From Lepidostoma basale (taxonomy: Eukaryota > Arthropoda > Insecta > Trichoptera > Lepidostomatidae): a stretch of 64,000 bases of DNA. The stretch's first letter is position 1; each line of letters starts with the position of its first letter. Location: assembly GCA_022606425.2 (NCBI GenBank), contig JAHDVF020001363.1, positions 434,001 to 498,000 on the forward strand. The letters are read 5' to 3'. The position numbers and the translations under genes are program-made. Of this stretch, positions 1 to 9,767 are shown one piece after another. The notes under the pieces were generated by a model. It was not told the origin of the DNA. It saw only the letters and a list, made by a program, of their open reading frames with translations, and ran no database searches.

Positions 1-95
1 AGGACATCGCCGCCAATCAGCTGAAAGAAGTAACTCCCTCCTTCTCTCCAATGATTGAAAGAGCCACGGGTAATAGAAGAAATTTCAGGGTCTGA
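1..95 (+). CDS. Possible 3'-terminal coding exon of an unidentified gene (partial)
   Basis: From base 3 a reading frame runs 30 codons and stops at TGA 93-95. It includes PSFSPMIERATGNRRNFRV. The composition differs from the surrounding AT-rich DNA and from the LINE pieces, so it may be the last exon of a gene entering from the left. The family is not recognised and no acceptor can be seen because the window starts here. A chance open frame of this length is possible. Confidence 0.25.
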   Translation, partial: DIAANQLKEVTPSFSPMIERATGNRRNFRV

Positions 96-670
96 TAACT
101 GTACTGCCATTCTGCAGCAGATCTTGTCCTTTGCTTTTGTTGGCCAGCCTTAAGATATCCGAAACACTGTTTCTTCTTCCAACTTCACAATGTAACTGCC
201 ACTTTTTTACACCTCTTTATTAATTGTATTGAAAACAATTTGATGATCTTGCATAATTTGGTACTGGAAATATATGTTGTTAAAAAGTCAACTGCTTTCC
301 CCCAATGCTCCTCGTTCTCTTAATAATTCTCTGCGTGAAATGCAAACAGCCCTCCCTAAAGGGGAGAAACATTGCATTAAAGTATAAAGTACAGTCTCTA
401 ATTGAAATACGAGTTTAAAACTCAAAAAGGACAAAATTGGAGGTTGACTTGATGTTAGTTTATATCTCACGCGTATATCAGTATAGTTTTATAAATTGAA
501 TAGAAAATGCCTTAAGCACCAATTTCTTCAAAAAACACTAAATACACAACCGTCTTTGCTCGGGCGCAGAAGCCAACTAAAACATGTTCTGCCGAACTTC
601 TAATCCAAGAAACACAAAGTTTAGGCTGGCTATAATGCTACGCTAAAAAAATAATCAAAAATACCGAATA
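96..670. other. AT-rich stretch, nothing assignable
   Basis: No gene, RNA or clear repeat is seen. If the exon at 1-95 is real, the start of this stretch would be its 3' UTR, but there is no AATAAA close by. Confidence 0.4.
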
Positions 671-676
671 ACGGAA

Positions 677-1330
677 CTATATTCCAGCCGACTTATATCT
701 TGGCATTCTATTACATAGAGCAACTATGTGAAGATTGAACCAACAGAACACCCTGCACCCATCCATAAGATAGCGAAAGTATAATGTTTTCGATGCCCGT
801 GTGTATGACATAACAAAGTTGAAGAATAATTTGTTACGTTTACTCCATCGGGTTATGCTCTGAATGTCACACTGAAGCTCTGAGGGATTCTCTATTTCAG
901 AGAAAACTTTTATGTCATCAGCAAATAATAACAATTTTGAAAACTTTATTTCGTTAGAAATATCATTAATGAATATCGTGAAAAGCAATGGTCCTAAATT
1001 AGACCCTTGTGGCACCCCTGATGAGGTGTGAAAGACTGAAAAAGTCCATATGACACACATTGTTTTCGAGATGTTAGATAGCTAGAGAAAAGCTTGAGCA
1101 GATTGTCACTAAAGCCAATCCTTTGAAGCTTTCGAAGCAAAAGTTGGTGGTCCACCTTATCAAACGCTTTTGAAAAATCGCTATACGAGCAGTCGACTTG
1201 GCACTTAGTGACAAAGTTCGTAAATAGCATCAAATTTGTAATGGTTGAACGCCCTGATCTGAATCCATGCTGTTCATGAATGGTTCTATCTTTGGGTTAA
1301 TAAAACAATGTAAATACCTTCGCAGGTGTA
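677..1330 (-). mobile_element. LINE-B reverse transcriptase fragment (Jockey/CR1-like)
   Basis: Two overlapping minus-strand frames carry reverse-transcriptase blocks in the right order: DFSKAFDKVDHQLLLRKL (about 1190-1130), SSGVPQGSNLGPLLFTIF (about 1025-970) and the catalytic LLFADDIKVF block (about 925-900). A frameshift near 1020-1030 separates the first block from the others. The fragment is truncated at both ends and inactive. The spacing fits Jockey/CR1-superfamily LINEs. It probably belongs to the lineage whose 3' halves occur at 32160-33090. Confidence 0.85.
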
Positions 1331-1714
1331 GATACAATTGCTACTGGTCACGTGATTTTACTGGAGAGATTTTAGAGATCTTCCAAAGTTCCGGAAAGGT
1401 TGGAACAAAATCTGGACCTAATGAATTAGTGTTTTTGAGTTGATTAATAGCGCCCTGAGTCGTATTCTAACTTGTCTATTGCGAACCTCTCGACCTTGCC
1501 ACGTCATTGTATCAATAACACCACCGTTTGGAGTCTATTTCTCAAGATATCGGCTCCAATGTTGGATATATATGATTTGAAAGAAGTCTCAGAGAGTGTA
1601 GTAATGTGACTTTTTGTGGTAACTATGTTTCATTCTGATGTCACTGGTATCGTCTATTAGTGGTAGCCGGGGGTTTCCAAAACAAGAATACACAATGTCA
1701 CGTCTGTTATAGAG
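1331..1714. other. Probable decayed LINE sequence, no gene
   Basis: The minus strand next to the RT fragment still reads like degenerate upstream LINE sequence (for example PTFPELWKISK), but stops are frequent. No host gene is seen. Confidence 0.3.
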
Positions 1715-1756
1715 CCCCTCCACGATACCGTGTCCGCAGTAGGGACATCATCACCA

Positions 1757-2012
1757 TCCCTGTCCTGGCATACCTCTCATACATCGTACCATGCACGCTT
1801 TTTAGTCATTGATTCATTTGGTCCACTCACGCTGCTTGTGTACGACTTTTTAACCATTCTACTCTCATCCATTCGTTCCATGTGTCCAAACCATCTCAGG
1901 GATCCTTTTTTCACAGAGTATCACATATTCGTCTAAGAGATCTCATTACTACTGCATTTATTCTACTTTCGTCCTTCTTTTGCCAGTTCCATGCTTCACT
2001 TCCATACCTAAG
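1757..2012 (-). mobile_element. LINE-A fragment
   Basis: The minus strand matches the LINE-A C-terminal region found many times in this window. It includes the sequence behind NWQKKDESR and the RWFGHMERM block, and reads into the CMNV region near 1770. An internal deletion removes part of the middle, and both ends are lost. Confidence 0.75.
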
Positions 2013-2024
2013 TGCCATTTTATT

Positions 2025-2135
2025 GTCACGTGAATTCTACACCAGACCAAAGACAGTGTGACAATCACACTGCCATCGCTGGGAATCCAACCCGGGACCT
2101 TCGGTGTGGCAGTCAATGCTTCGCTTCTGTACATA
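2025..2135 (-). repeat. tRNA-derived SINE fragment
   Basis: The minus strand carries a B-box-like GGTTGGATTCCC at the position expected for a tRNA-derived head, next to the conserved GACAGTGTGACAATCACACT segment. Related copies are at 14133-14231 and 17579-17690. Confidence 0.5.
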
Positions 2136-2142
2136 AGATTTA

Positions 2143-2700
2143 GCTAACTAACTATCACGCCGTCTCCCGAAGGGGTAGGCAGAAAGAATGGACTGCCACA
2201 CTTTTCTTTCCTGACATATTTCTCTCGATTTCTCTACATTCATACATCTCGTCATGCACGCACGTCGATTTCTTAGACTCCTCACGTGACCGACTTTCAA
2301 TATTTGATTGTGCCACGTTTTCCTCGGCCTTCCACTATTTCTAACTCGGTTCACGTCGTTCACATAAAACTTCTTCACCATTCTATCTTCACTCATTCTT
2401 TCCATATGTCCAAACCATCTCAACGACCCTTCCATTATTTTGTTCATAACACCATTCGCTTCTTATATTTTCATTCGACACTCGCATTCGTCTAAGAGAT
2501 CTCATTTCACACCGACACAATGTTCACTTTCATTGATAAATTCTTGTTTCCAATAACTATTTGTGAAGCTCCACCCGCACCAACCCTTCTTTCAACACCC
2601 CTGTCCGTTGGGCTACCCGCTGTGAACACGCTGCCTAAGTACACAGATACCTGCTGTAATTTCTCTTCATAACTAACTAGCTGTAGGCAGAACGAATGGA
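2143..2700 (-). mobile_element. LINE-A 3' end copy
   Basis: Minus strand: the C-terminal frame 2447-2148 (SLRWFGHMERMSEDR, then GRPRKTWHNQILK), ending at a short GTTA-unit tail around 2143. Upstream pieces at 2507-2690 (RRVGAGG, NLSMK) belong to the region just after the RT palm. Internal deletions and frameshifts make it inactive. Confidence 0.8.
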
Positions 2701-2889
2701 CTGCCACACTTGTCTATAGAACAAATGATCTGAAATACAAGGATATCAAATAAAATAAGTTACTTTAGGTGGTCAGCTGGACGATCCGGACATTTGTGTT
2801 TATTTAATTTTTATCTTATTCCACGTAATTAGGCACTTAAAACAATCCAACACCAGCAACAACTTCAACATAATATTGAAGAATTTATT

Positions 2890-3722
2890 CTAATTGTCAT
2901 TGGAACAAATGAAACATGTATTTTTACACCTTCTTGCAGACAACGAGCATGAACTACAAGTCCTGGTGAATAGTATGTATGAGGTATGCATGCGAAATGA
3001 TCTGATGATGAATGTTAATAAGACCAAGGTAATGATTTTTGAAAAGAAAGAAACCACGACAGTCTGCAACATTAGCGTGAATGGTGAAAATTTGAGTTCG
3101 TGTATTTAGGTAGTGTGTTTACAGTGGAGAGGGATATTGAAAGAAGGGTTGGGGCAGGCAACAGAGTGAATGGTGCACTTAAAGTTGTCATCGCAAACAA
3201 AAACCTATCAAAAAAAGCTAGAATGGCAGTGCACAATGGTGTTCTTCTACCGACCCTTATGTGTGGAAGCGAAGCATGGAACTGGTAAAAGAAGGATGAA
3301 AGTAGAATAAATGCAGTTGAAATGAGATCTCTTAGAAGAATGTGTGGATACTTTGTGTATGATAGAGTGCCGAATGAAAATATAAGAAGTGAATGCGGTG
3401 CGAATGATGATGTTATGAACAAAATAATGAAAGGATCATTAAGATGGTTTGGACATATTGAAAGAATGAATGAAGAAAGAATGGTAAAAAAATTATATGT
3501 TAACGATGTAAATGGAACAAGAAATAGAGGAAGACCGAGGAAAATGTGGCTCGATTGAATGTCGGCCATGTGAGGAGTCAGAGAAATCGACGCGCATGCA
3601 TGACACGATGTATGAATGTTGAGGAAGCGAATTGAGAAATAAGTCAGGAAAGAAATGTGTGGCAGTCCATTCTTTCTGCCTACCCCTTCGGGAGACGGCG
3701 TGATGGTTAGTTAGTTATTTAG
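2890..3722 (+). mobile_element. LINE-A copy, RT thumb region to 3' tail
   Basis: One of the longer copies, in broken frames: MNVNKTKVMIFEKKE, then GSVFTVERDIERRVGAGNRV, RINAVEMRSLRRMCGY, SLRWFGHIERMNEER and GRPRKMW, then the 3' UTR and a GTTAGTTA tail near 3707-3720. A TAA after the conserved NW (about 3288) and loss of the final HDQIN block disable it. It lies directly upstream of the broken zinc-finger gene. Confidence 0.85.
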
Positions 3723-4119
3723 TTACATATAATTTCATAACTGTTCCTTCTTTCCTTGTGTCCAAATCATCTTAGTGTTTCATATTCTCCATCCAAATGA
3801 GCTAATCATATCGTATTGCTTCCAGAATGCTGACGACTGCACGATCGTGGAGCCTTTCCCGAAAGACAGCACATTCGCAGCGATGGAAAACGAACAGAGC
3901 CTGATCGAAGCGCCTTCGTTCCTATCGCCGCTGCTGTTCGTCAAGGAAACGCGAGCAGAAGAAGCGAGAGGACGAGCTCGAGGCGCAGCGGATGAAGGAG
4001 GAGGAGGAACGCAAGGCGATGGAAGAAGAGGCCGAACGGCTCGGATCTTCGGGCGAACCCAAGAAAAAAGGTACACTTACTAATTTCGTATAACACAACA
4101 TCTAAAAGAACTTCACTGG

Positions 4120-4914
4120 CTTAAAAGTCCAGAAATAACCAATATAATAAATTGGATCATTTATAAAGCGCCATTTTTATGAATTGCTCATCTCAAGGGC
4201 GCTGTAAAGATGCTCCGTTTTATCAACTAGATAATAATAATAATGATAAAAAATATACATAAACATATTTAGTATGAGGGCTGCACCCGACGAAATCGAT
4301 CAGCCCTTCCTGTCAGGAAATGATAATTTGAAAAGGTGCGTTTTGAGTCTCGATCTAAACTCTGATTGATTCTCAATGCACTTAAGGTCTGCTGGAAGAC
4401 TGTTCCAGGCTGAAGGGCCGGCTACCGCGAAGGCTCGGTCGCCAAAGTTTGTGCTTGGACAGCGTTTTGGCACAGTCAATCTACCGATCGCAGAAGACTT
4501 AGCTGATCGCAATGTAGACTGTCTAGCATTCAGGTTCTCGTTGATGCAGAGTTCAGATATATAAGCTGGTGCCATTACATGCAACGCCTTATATACCGTC
4601 CAGCAGAGCTTGTATTGTATCCTTTCTGGACATTTCAGCCAGTGGAGCTCCTTAAGATGCTGTGTTATGTGACAACTCTTTGGCACACCCCTTATCAGTC
4701 TTGCTGCTGCATTGAATGCAGACTGGAGTTTATTTATTTGCTGTTTGGGGATGTTGGCGTAGACACCATTGCAGTAATCTAGTCGGGATACGACGAAGGA
4801 ATTGATTAATGTTTTAAAACTGTCAATGCGAATATTTCTTTTTATGGATCTTAATTGCCTTAGATGAAAGTATAAAGTATAAACTCTCCGGGACAGTCTT
4901 TTGAATGGCACCAA
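4120..4914 (-). mobile_element. LINE-D (CR1/L2-like) 3' end in the intron of the broken zinc-finger gene
   Basis: A 204-codon minus-strand frame (4914-4300) has the classic CR1/L2 C-terminus: RLDYCNGVYANIPKQQINKL, AAARLIRG, HLKELHWLKCPERIQYKL and FGDRAFAVAGPSAWNSLP. The 3' UTR lies at 4299-4120, with AGCGCCCTTGAGATGAGC. It is cut off upstream of the RT core. A second copy is at 36060-36780. Confidence 0.85.
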
Positions 4915-4964
4915 GTTCTATATCCCAACTCTGTATAGCGGATGGATATGTTTATTTAGGAAGT

Positions 4965-5152
4965 AGAGATGGCATTTGCCACTGTTTGGGGCCAATAGAT
5001 GTTGAATATTGAGCCAAGGCAGCTATCTATAATATAAACACCTGGAGTTTACCAATAACGTCCGCGGTAGACTTCCAAGTCTCCTGAATATTTGAGCTTT
5101 CTCCAAATGATACCGGAACGCCATACAGGACGATGCATCGCAATTATAACTA
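4965..5152 (-). mobile_element. LINE-C fragment
   Basis: Antisense to the LINE-C pieces at 13109 and 43428. It covers the segment with the conserved CAATATTCAACATC stretch and the codons before VSNA. It is interrupted and ends about 30 bp before the acceptor of the zinc-finger exon at 5185. Confidence 0.7.
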
Positions 5153-5792
5153 AGGTTGATAACTTGTTTTTGCTTTTATTTCAGGCCGTAGAAAGCAGCC
5201 AAAGTACGAAGACGACGACTCCTGGCACAAAGACCAAGAGGACTCGTCTAGCGAGTCGGAAACTTCTTCATGGACATCGGGCTGAATCTCGTGCAGGAAC
5301 GCGTCCACACGGATATCTTTAACATGCAGAAGAGATAGCAACAGCGAAACCACGGAAGACGTGATGCCGTTTCTATCGCAGAACATCGCAAGAATAAAGC
5401 AAGCCAATACGAGCTTCAACTTCCGTACGGTTCGCTGCCAGTTGTGCAACTTCAAAACCGAGTCGGCCCTGGTGATGGCCAATCACATGGAAGTGCCGCA
5501 CGCTTCCGGCGCAGGACTCCGCTGCAACTTCTGTCCGTTCGAGGTCATCGGGCCGGCGCTGATGCTATCGCACGTGTCTAGCGCGCACGGCGTGGCCGCC
5601 AGACTCGCGAGGGCTCCGGCTCTTCACCAGTGTCCAGAGTGTCCCTTGGAAAGCGGAACGAAGGGGCGTTATGTCGAGCACACGGAGCGTTGTCTGCTTC
5701 CCATGCTCCTGACACTCTACGACCCCGAGATTGGCAACCGCCAGCCAAACTTATACGACTATTGTATTATAGGAATCATAAATTGGATAATA

Positions 5793-6125
5793 AGTGAAGC
5801 ACGGAACTGGCAAAAGAAGGATGAAAGTAGAATAAATGCGGTAGAAATGAAATCTCTTAGACGAATGTGTAGATACTCTGTGTATGATAGAGTGTCGAAT
5901 GAAAATATAACAAGTGTATCAACAAAATAATGAGAGGATCATTAAGATGGTTTGGACATACGGAAAGAATGATCAAAAATTATAAGTTAACAATGTATAT
6001 GGAACCAGAAATAGAGCGAGACCAAGGAAAACGTGGCACGATCAAATAAATCGAATGTCGGCCATGTGAGGAGTCAGAGAAATGGACGCGCGTGCATGAC
6101 ACGATGTATGAATGTTGAGGATATG
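5793..6125 (+). mobile_element. LINE-A fragment abutting the broken zinc-finger exon
   Basis: Starts at the codons for NWQKKDESR and runs through MKSLRRMCRYSVYDRVSNEN and the RWFGHTERM block to MTRCMNVED, with internal deletions. It stays in frame with the zinc-finger exon to its left for about 45 codons, giving a fused open frame to 5930 that is probably accidental. Confidence 0.8.
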
Positions 6126-6249
6126 TCAGGTTCCAATCTTTCCGGGGATGACCAGGCCTTTTGCTCCGCCATTCCCGCACATGGTAAGGAGCTAACCCTA
6201 TTCCCGTTCACTCCTGGACAACCTCCATCTCACTCTGTCCTGTGATAGG

Positions 6250-6436
6250 AACGAAGGCGCTTCGATCAGGCTCTGTTCGTTTTCCATCGCTGCGAATGTG
6301 CTGTCTTTCGGGAAAGGCTCCACGATCGTGCAGTCGTCAGCATTCTGGAAGCAATACGATATGATTAGCTCATTTGGATGGAGAATATGAAACACTAAGA
6401 TGATTTGGACACAAGGAAAGAAGGAACACTTATGAA
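6250..6436 (-). pseudogene. Inverted copy of the start of the MEP-1-like exon
   Basis: The minus strand from about 6436 to 6250 repeats about 185 bp of 3742-3932 almost base for base. It includes the intron end, the TTGCTTCCAG acceptor and the codons from NADDCTIVEPFPKD to IEAPSFLS. Homology stops at the same point where the forward copy changes frame (about 3931). Beyond it the minus strand reads unrelated sequence (QDRVRWRLSR) that resembles a LINE tail. Confidence 0.75.
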
Positions 6437-6564
6437 ATTATTATTTAATATTTTTTTTCGGTTATCGAAATAAAATTTTTTGGTCGAGGAGCAAAAAAAA
6501 AAATGATCCCCAAAATAATTTCAAACTTTGCAGATACAACAACAACGACTCAAAATTGTGAACC

Positions 6565-6707
6565 GTGGATCGTTAAAAAGAGTCGGCTCACTTTGCAAAA
6601 CGACTCATCTCAGCGAGTCGTGAGTCGTGAAAAAGAGTCGACTCACTTTGCTGAGCGATTCGTTCAGATCAGATCCCCGAGATGAGTCGTTTTGCGCATC
6701 CCTAACC
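6565..6707. repeat. MITE-like terminus with GAGTCG subterminal motifs (possibly hAT-type)
   Basis: Ends in CGTTTTGCGCATCCCTAA, reminiscent of hAT-type termini. Inside are at least five GAGTCG or CGACTC motifs and two CTCACTTTGC motifs. Clustered short subterminal repeats are typical of hAT-like MITEs. The left terminus was not located. Confidence 0.4.
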
Positions 6708-7104
6708 CAAATCAGGTAGCAAGCATGCGAGATGCGATAGCAAAACTAAAGTTCAATATCAGCCATGCACAAGGTATCCATATTTGGACATGTGAAATTT
6801 ATCCTTATCACGTACAAAATCGTTGCAATAAAGCCGGTTTTAGCTTGGAATACATACCAATAATTTTGGCGGCCAGGCGTAATAGTTACAAAATTTACCG
6901 TAATACTCAGTTACACGAATATACTTATAAACTTGTCATTTATTGTGGCGGCGCTATTTTCCAAAATGGCGAAAAGGACTGAAATTCTACTATCAAGCTA
7001 AATTTAACGTTAATGCATACAAAATTGTGACTAAAAGGTTGATTTTAGTTTATTATAGATAGAAATTACTACTGACAGATTGAAAAATATCAGTACTTGA
7101 TTAT
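6708..7104. other. No gene seen
   Basis: AT-rich. There is an incidental 96-codon open frame at 6692-6982 with no recognisable motif and unbiased codon use. Confidence 0.4.
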
Positions 7105-8110
7105 TTGATTTTTTTTTAAATGTGAGGGGTAGGCAAAATGGATGGACCTGCTCTATCCTGACATACATCTCTAGCTTCTTCTATATTCGTACATCGCACA
7201 ATCACAATCGTCGATTTTTCCGACTTGTGTGAATGTGGTCGCCTTATAATAATATATTAATTTGGTCACACCATGTTTTCTTGTTCCGTCCTATGCTTCC
7301 TTATCCATTCACTAACTAACTAACTAACCATCACGCCGTCTCCCCGAAGGTGTAGGCAGAAAGAATGGACTGCCACACCTTTCTTTCCTGACATATTTCT
7401 CTCGCTTCCTCAACATTCATACATCGTGTCATGCACGCGCGTCGATTTCTCTGACTCCTCACATGGCCGACATTCAATATTTGATTTATTTGATCGTGCC
7501 ACGTTTTCCTCGGTCTTCCTCTATTTCTGGTTCCATTTACATCATTCACATATAATTTTTTTACCATTCTTTCTTCATTCATTCTTTCAATATGTCCAAA
7601 CCATCTTAATGATCCTTTCATTATTTTGTTCATGACACCATCATTCGCACCGCATTCACTTCTTATATTTTCATTCGACACTCTATCGTACACAGAATAT
7701 CCACACATTCGTCTAAGAGATCTCATTTCTACTGCATTTATTCTACTTTCATCCTTCCTTTGCCAGTTCCATGCTTCGCTTCCATACATAAGGAACTGGC
7801 AAAGGAAGGATGAAAGTAGAATAAATGCAGTAGAAATGAGATCTCTTAGACGAATGTGTGGATATTCTGTGTATGATAGAGTGTCGAATGAAATCAATCC
7901 ATTCACACTGTTTGTATACATGTTTTTAAGCATTTTCCTCTCAGCCATTCGTTCCATATGTCCAAATCATCTTATTGGCCTTTTTTGAATTTTATTTAGG
8001 ACGCATTCATTCGCCTTACATCTTCATTACGTATTCTATCATACATTGTTATTCTGCACATTTTTCTTAGTGACCTCATTTCTCCTGCATTAATCCTATT
8101 TTCACCCAGT
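7105..8110 (-). mobile_element. LINE-A copy split by a nested, fold-back LINE-A insertion
   Basis: An older LINE-A copy (7105-7312 and 7897-8110, minus strand) is interrupted by a younger one at 7313-7896. The 10-bp sequence ATCCATTCAC is present on both sides (7303-7312 and 7897-7906), as expected for a target-site duplication. The younger copy ends at 7313 in a TAAC-unit tail (GTTA on the minus strand) and encodes the C-terminal block on the minus strand. Its last roughly 100 bp (7794-7893) then repeat 7680-7790 in inverted orientation. Confidence 0.8.
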
Positions 8111-8194
8111 CTGTGCTGACGCTGTCAAAGATAACCATCTAGAAAATAAAGATGGATACCGCTCAAAATCAATAAAATCAGTTTGTTTCATCAA

Positions 8195-8624
8195 TTGACA
8201 TTACAAAATTAAGGTTTAAGGCATCTATTGTGAACAGGTCAAATAATGTATTGTATATAGTACGAGTATACTACCAGAAACGCATGAGAGATGGTTCAAC
8301 ATTAGGAAGACAGGATACTCTAAAAAAATCAAGAGTATTTGCCTTTTGAACGTGCTTTCACTAATATGAAGGACGTCGATCTCTGAGGAGTCCACGTTCT
8401 GCAGATTAATTGCTGTTCCCACCGGTGTCACCAGAGGCAGGATGATTCTGGCGGCCGGTAGGTAAAACAATAATATTCGTTAAACAGAGTTCTCGAAATA
8501 TCCCCTGAGTAATCTAAAGAAATGGATTACGAGATGTCCATCTCTTCGAAGCTGCAGAGAGTTGGTCCCAAGCATTCCCAAAAGAAATGCCGTGGGATAA
8601 AGCCACGGATAGCTACCATATTCC
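8195..8624 (-). mobile_element. LINE-B 3' end fragment
   Basis: The minus strand carries LPLVTPVGTAI, VDSSEIDVLHISESTFKRQI and the 3' UTR down to the region around 8195. It is interrupted at 8611-8624 by the LINE-A insertion at 8625-9095. Confidence 0.8.
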
Positions 8625-9095
8625 TCATGTATGGAAGTGAAGCTTGGAGCTGGCAAAAGAAGGATGAAAGCCGTAGAAATGAGATCACTGAGAATAATGT
8701 GCGGGAAAACGTTGTATGATAGAATACCGAACGATGAAATAAGAAAGAAATGTAAGGCAGACGACTGCATCATGAATAAAATTAAAAAAGGATCCCTGAG
8801 ATGGTTCGGACATATGGAACGAATGGATGAGAGTAGAATGGTTAAAAAGTTGTACACAAGCAGCGTGAGTGGGAAAAGAAGCCGAGGACGACCGAGGAAA
8901 ACATGGCATGACCAAATTAATCAGTTACTAAAAGGCGGCCACATTCGAAGTCGGAACAATCGACGTGCGTGCATGGTAAGATGTATGTATGTAAAGGAAT
9001 CTCGAGAGGTATGCTAGGACAGGCCAGTGTGGCGATCCATCCTCTCTGCCTACCCCTCCGGGGAAATGGCGTGATGGTTAGTTAGTTAGTTAGTT
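8625..9095 (+). mobile_element. LINE-A insertion with 14-bp target-site duplication
   Basis: A 5'-truncated copy: AWSWQKKDESR (frameshifted), TLYDRIPNDEIRKKCKADD, SLRWFGHMERMDESRMVKKL and GRPRKTWHDQINQLLKGG, ending in four GTTA units. AGCTACCATATTCC occurs just before (8611-8624) and just after (9096-9109), a good target-site duplication. One stop (TAG about 9015) and one frameshift keep it inactive. Confidence 0.85.
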
Positions 9096-9189
9096 AGCTA
9101 CCATATTCCCTAAGATGACGGAATTCTCAAATAATCCCTTGACAAGTGTATATTATATAATGAGATATTGGAAAACGCCTTAGTAAGGC

Positions 9190-9265
9190 GGAACATGTCA
9201 TTCCCATGCAATATATAATAATAAAACTTCTAAAAAACGGACGTTTTCATTCGTATGTAATTCTA
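9190..9265. repeat. Short dispersed repeat (about 80 bp)
   Basis: Shares CATGTCATTCCCAT, ATAATAAAACTT and ACGGACGTTTTCATTCGTA with stretches at 17691-17770 and 54890-54975. The class is unknown. Confidence 0.4.
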
Positions 9266-9408
9266 ATTATGTGTAATCTTTGATATTTTGCAGCTGGTAG
9301 CATTATTCTGCGGGCAACACCGCTGACACAGTTTGCTTTGACACTTTATTTTTAATTAGAATTTAATCGGGCGAAAAGTTGAATTAAGATATCCTCCTCG
9401 CCCCGAGA

Positions 9409-9767
9409 ATGACGTTCAAGGAAGACCTGCTGCTCCTCGTGAAGCCGTATTACTGGATAAACATCATCTTAAGCGTGTCTTACATAGCGGCGAAGCGCGT
9501 TCCGGTCCTCTGCTCCGTCGTCTTCCAAGAGGCAGACTGCGAGCTGAACGGCCGGGAGACAGAGATACTGTTCTTCCTCATCATAGTCGTGATGATCAGG
9601 ACGCGCAAGGCGGGGAGTGTGACCATGATCAATTACCTAACCTCTGCGTTTATCTATACAAAGATAGCGAATTTAATTCTATGGTTTTATTCCGACGCGC
9701 GGCTTGGACTTCTGTTTGGAGCCGTTTTTATTCTATGCGGCCTGCTCCTACCTGAGCCTACTTACAG
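9409..9767 (+). CDS. TMX2: TMX2 exon 1
   Basis: ATG to donor CAG|GTAAGG. 119 codons plus two bases (AG), completed by C of exon 2 to give Ser120. Encodes the N-terminal membrane segments. Confidence 0.85.

Larger units (their letters stand above)
3828..5790 (+). pseudogene. Broken C2H2 zinc-finger gene, MEP-1-like
   Basis: Two exon blocks are visible. Block 1 is 3828-4070 (acceptor TTGCTTCCAG, donor AG|GTACAC). Block 2 starts at 5185 (acceptor TTTATTTCAG) and runs to about 5790. Block 1 encodes an acidic stretch from NADDCTIVEPFPKD, then in another frame a charged coiled-coil (KREQKKREDELEAQRMKEEE). Block 2 continues in phase with KGRRKQPKYEDDD, then two C2H2 fingers (CQLC...H...H and CNFC...H...H) and a C2HC finger (CPEC...H...C). 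The order of these fingers, with APALHQCPECP between them, recalls MEP-1, a zinc-finger partner of Mi-2 chromatin remodelling complexes; that assignment is from memory and unverified. At least three frameshifts are needed (near 3930, 5262 and 5334), giving stops at TGA 5282 and TAG 5335. Coding sequence then runs straight into a LINE-A copy near 5793 with no donor. A decayed or rearranged gene is most likely; assembly errors cannot be excluded. Confidence 0.6.

Noticed and set aside
4300..4914. 204-codon minus frame as a host gene
   Set aside because: Its text is the standard C-terminus of CR1/L2-type LINEs, a diverged copy exists at 36060-36780, and there is no start or upstream exon.
5361..5930. 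Single 189-codon gene joining zinc fingers and the LINE-A text
   Set aside because: The fusion runs straight through the LINE-A 5' truncation point with no splice site, so the shared frame is probably accidental.
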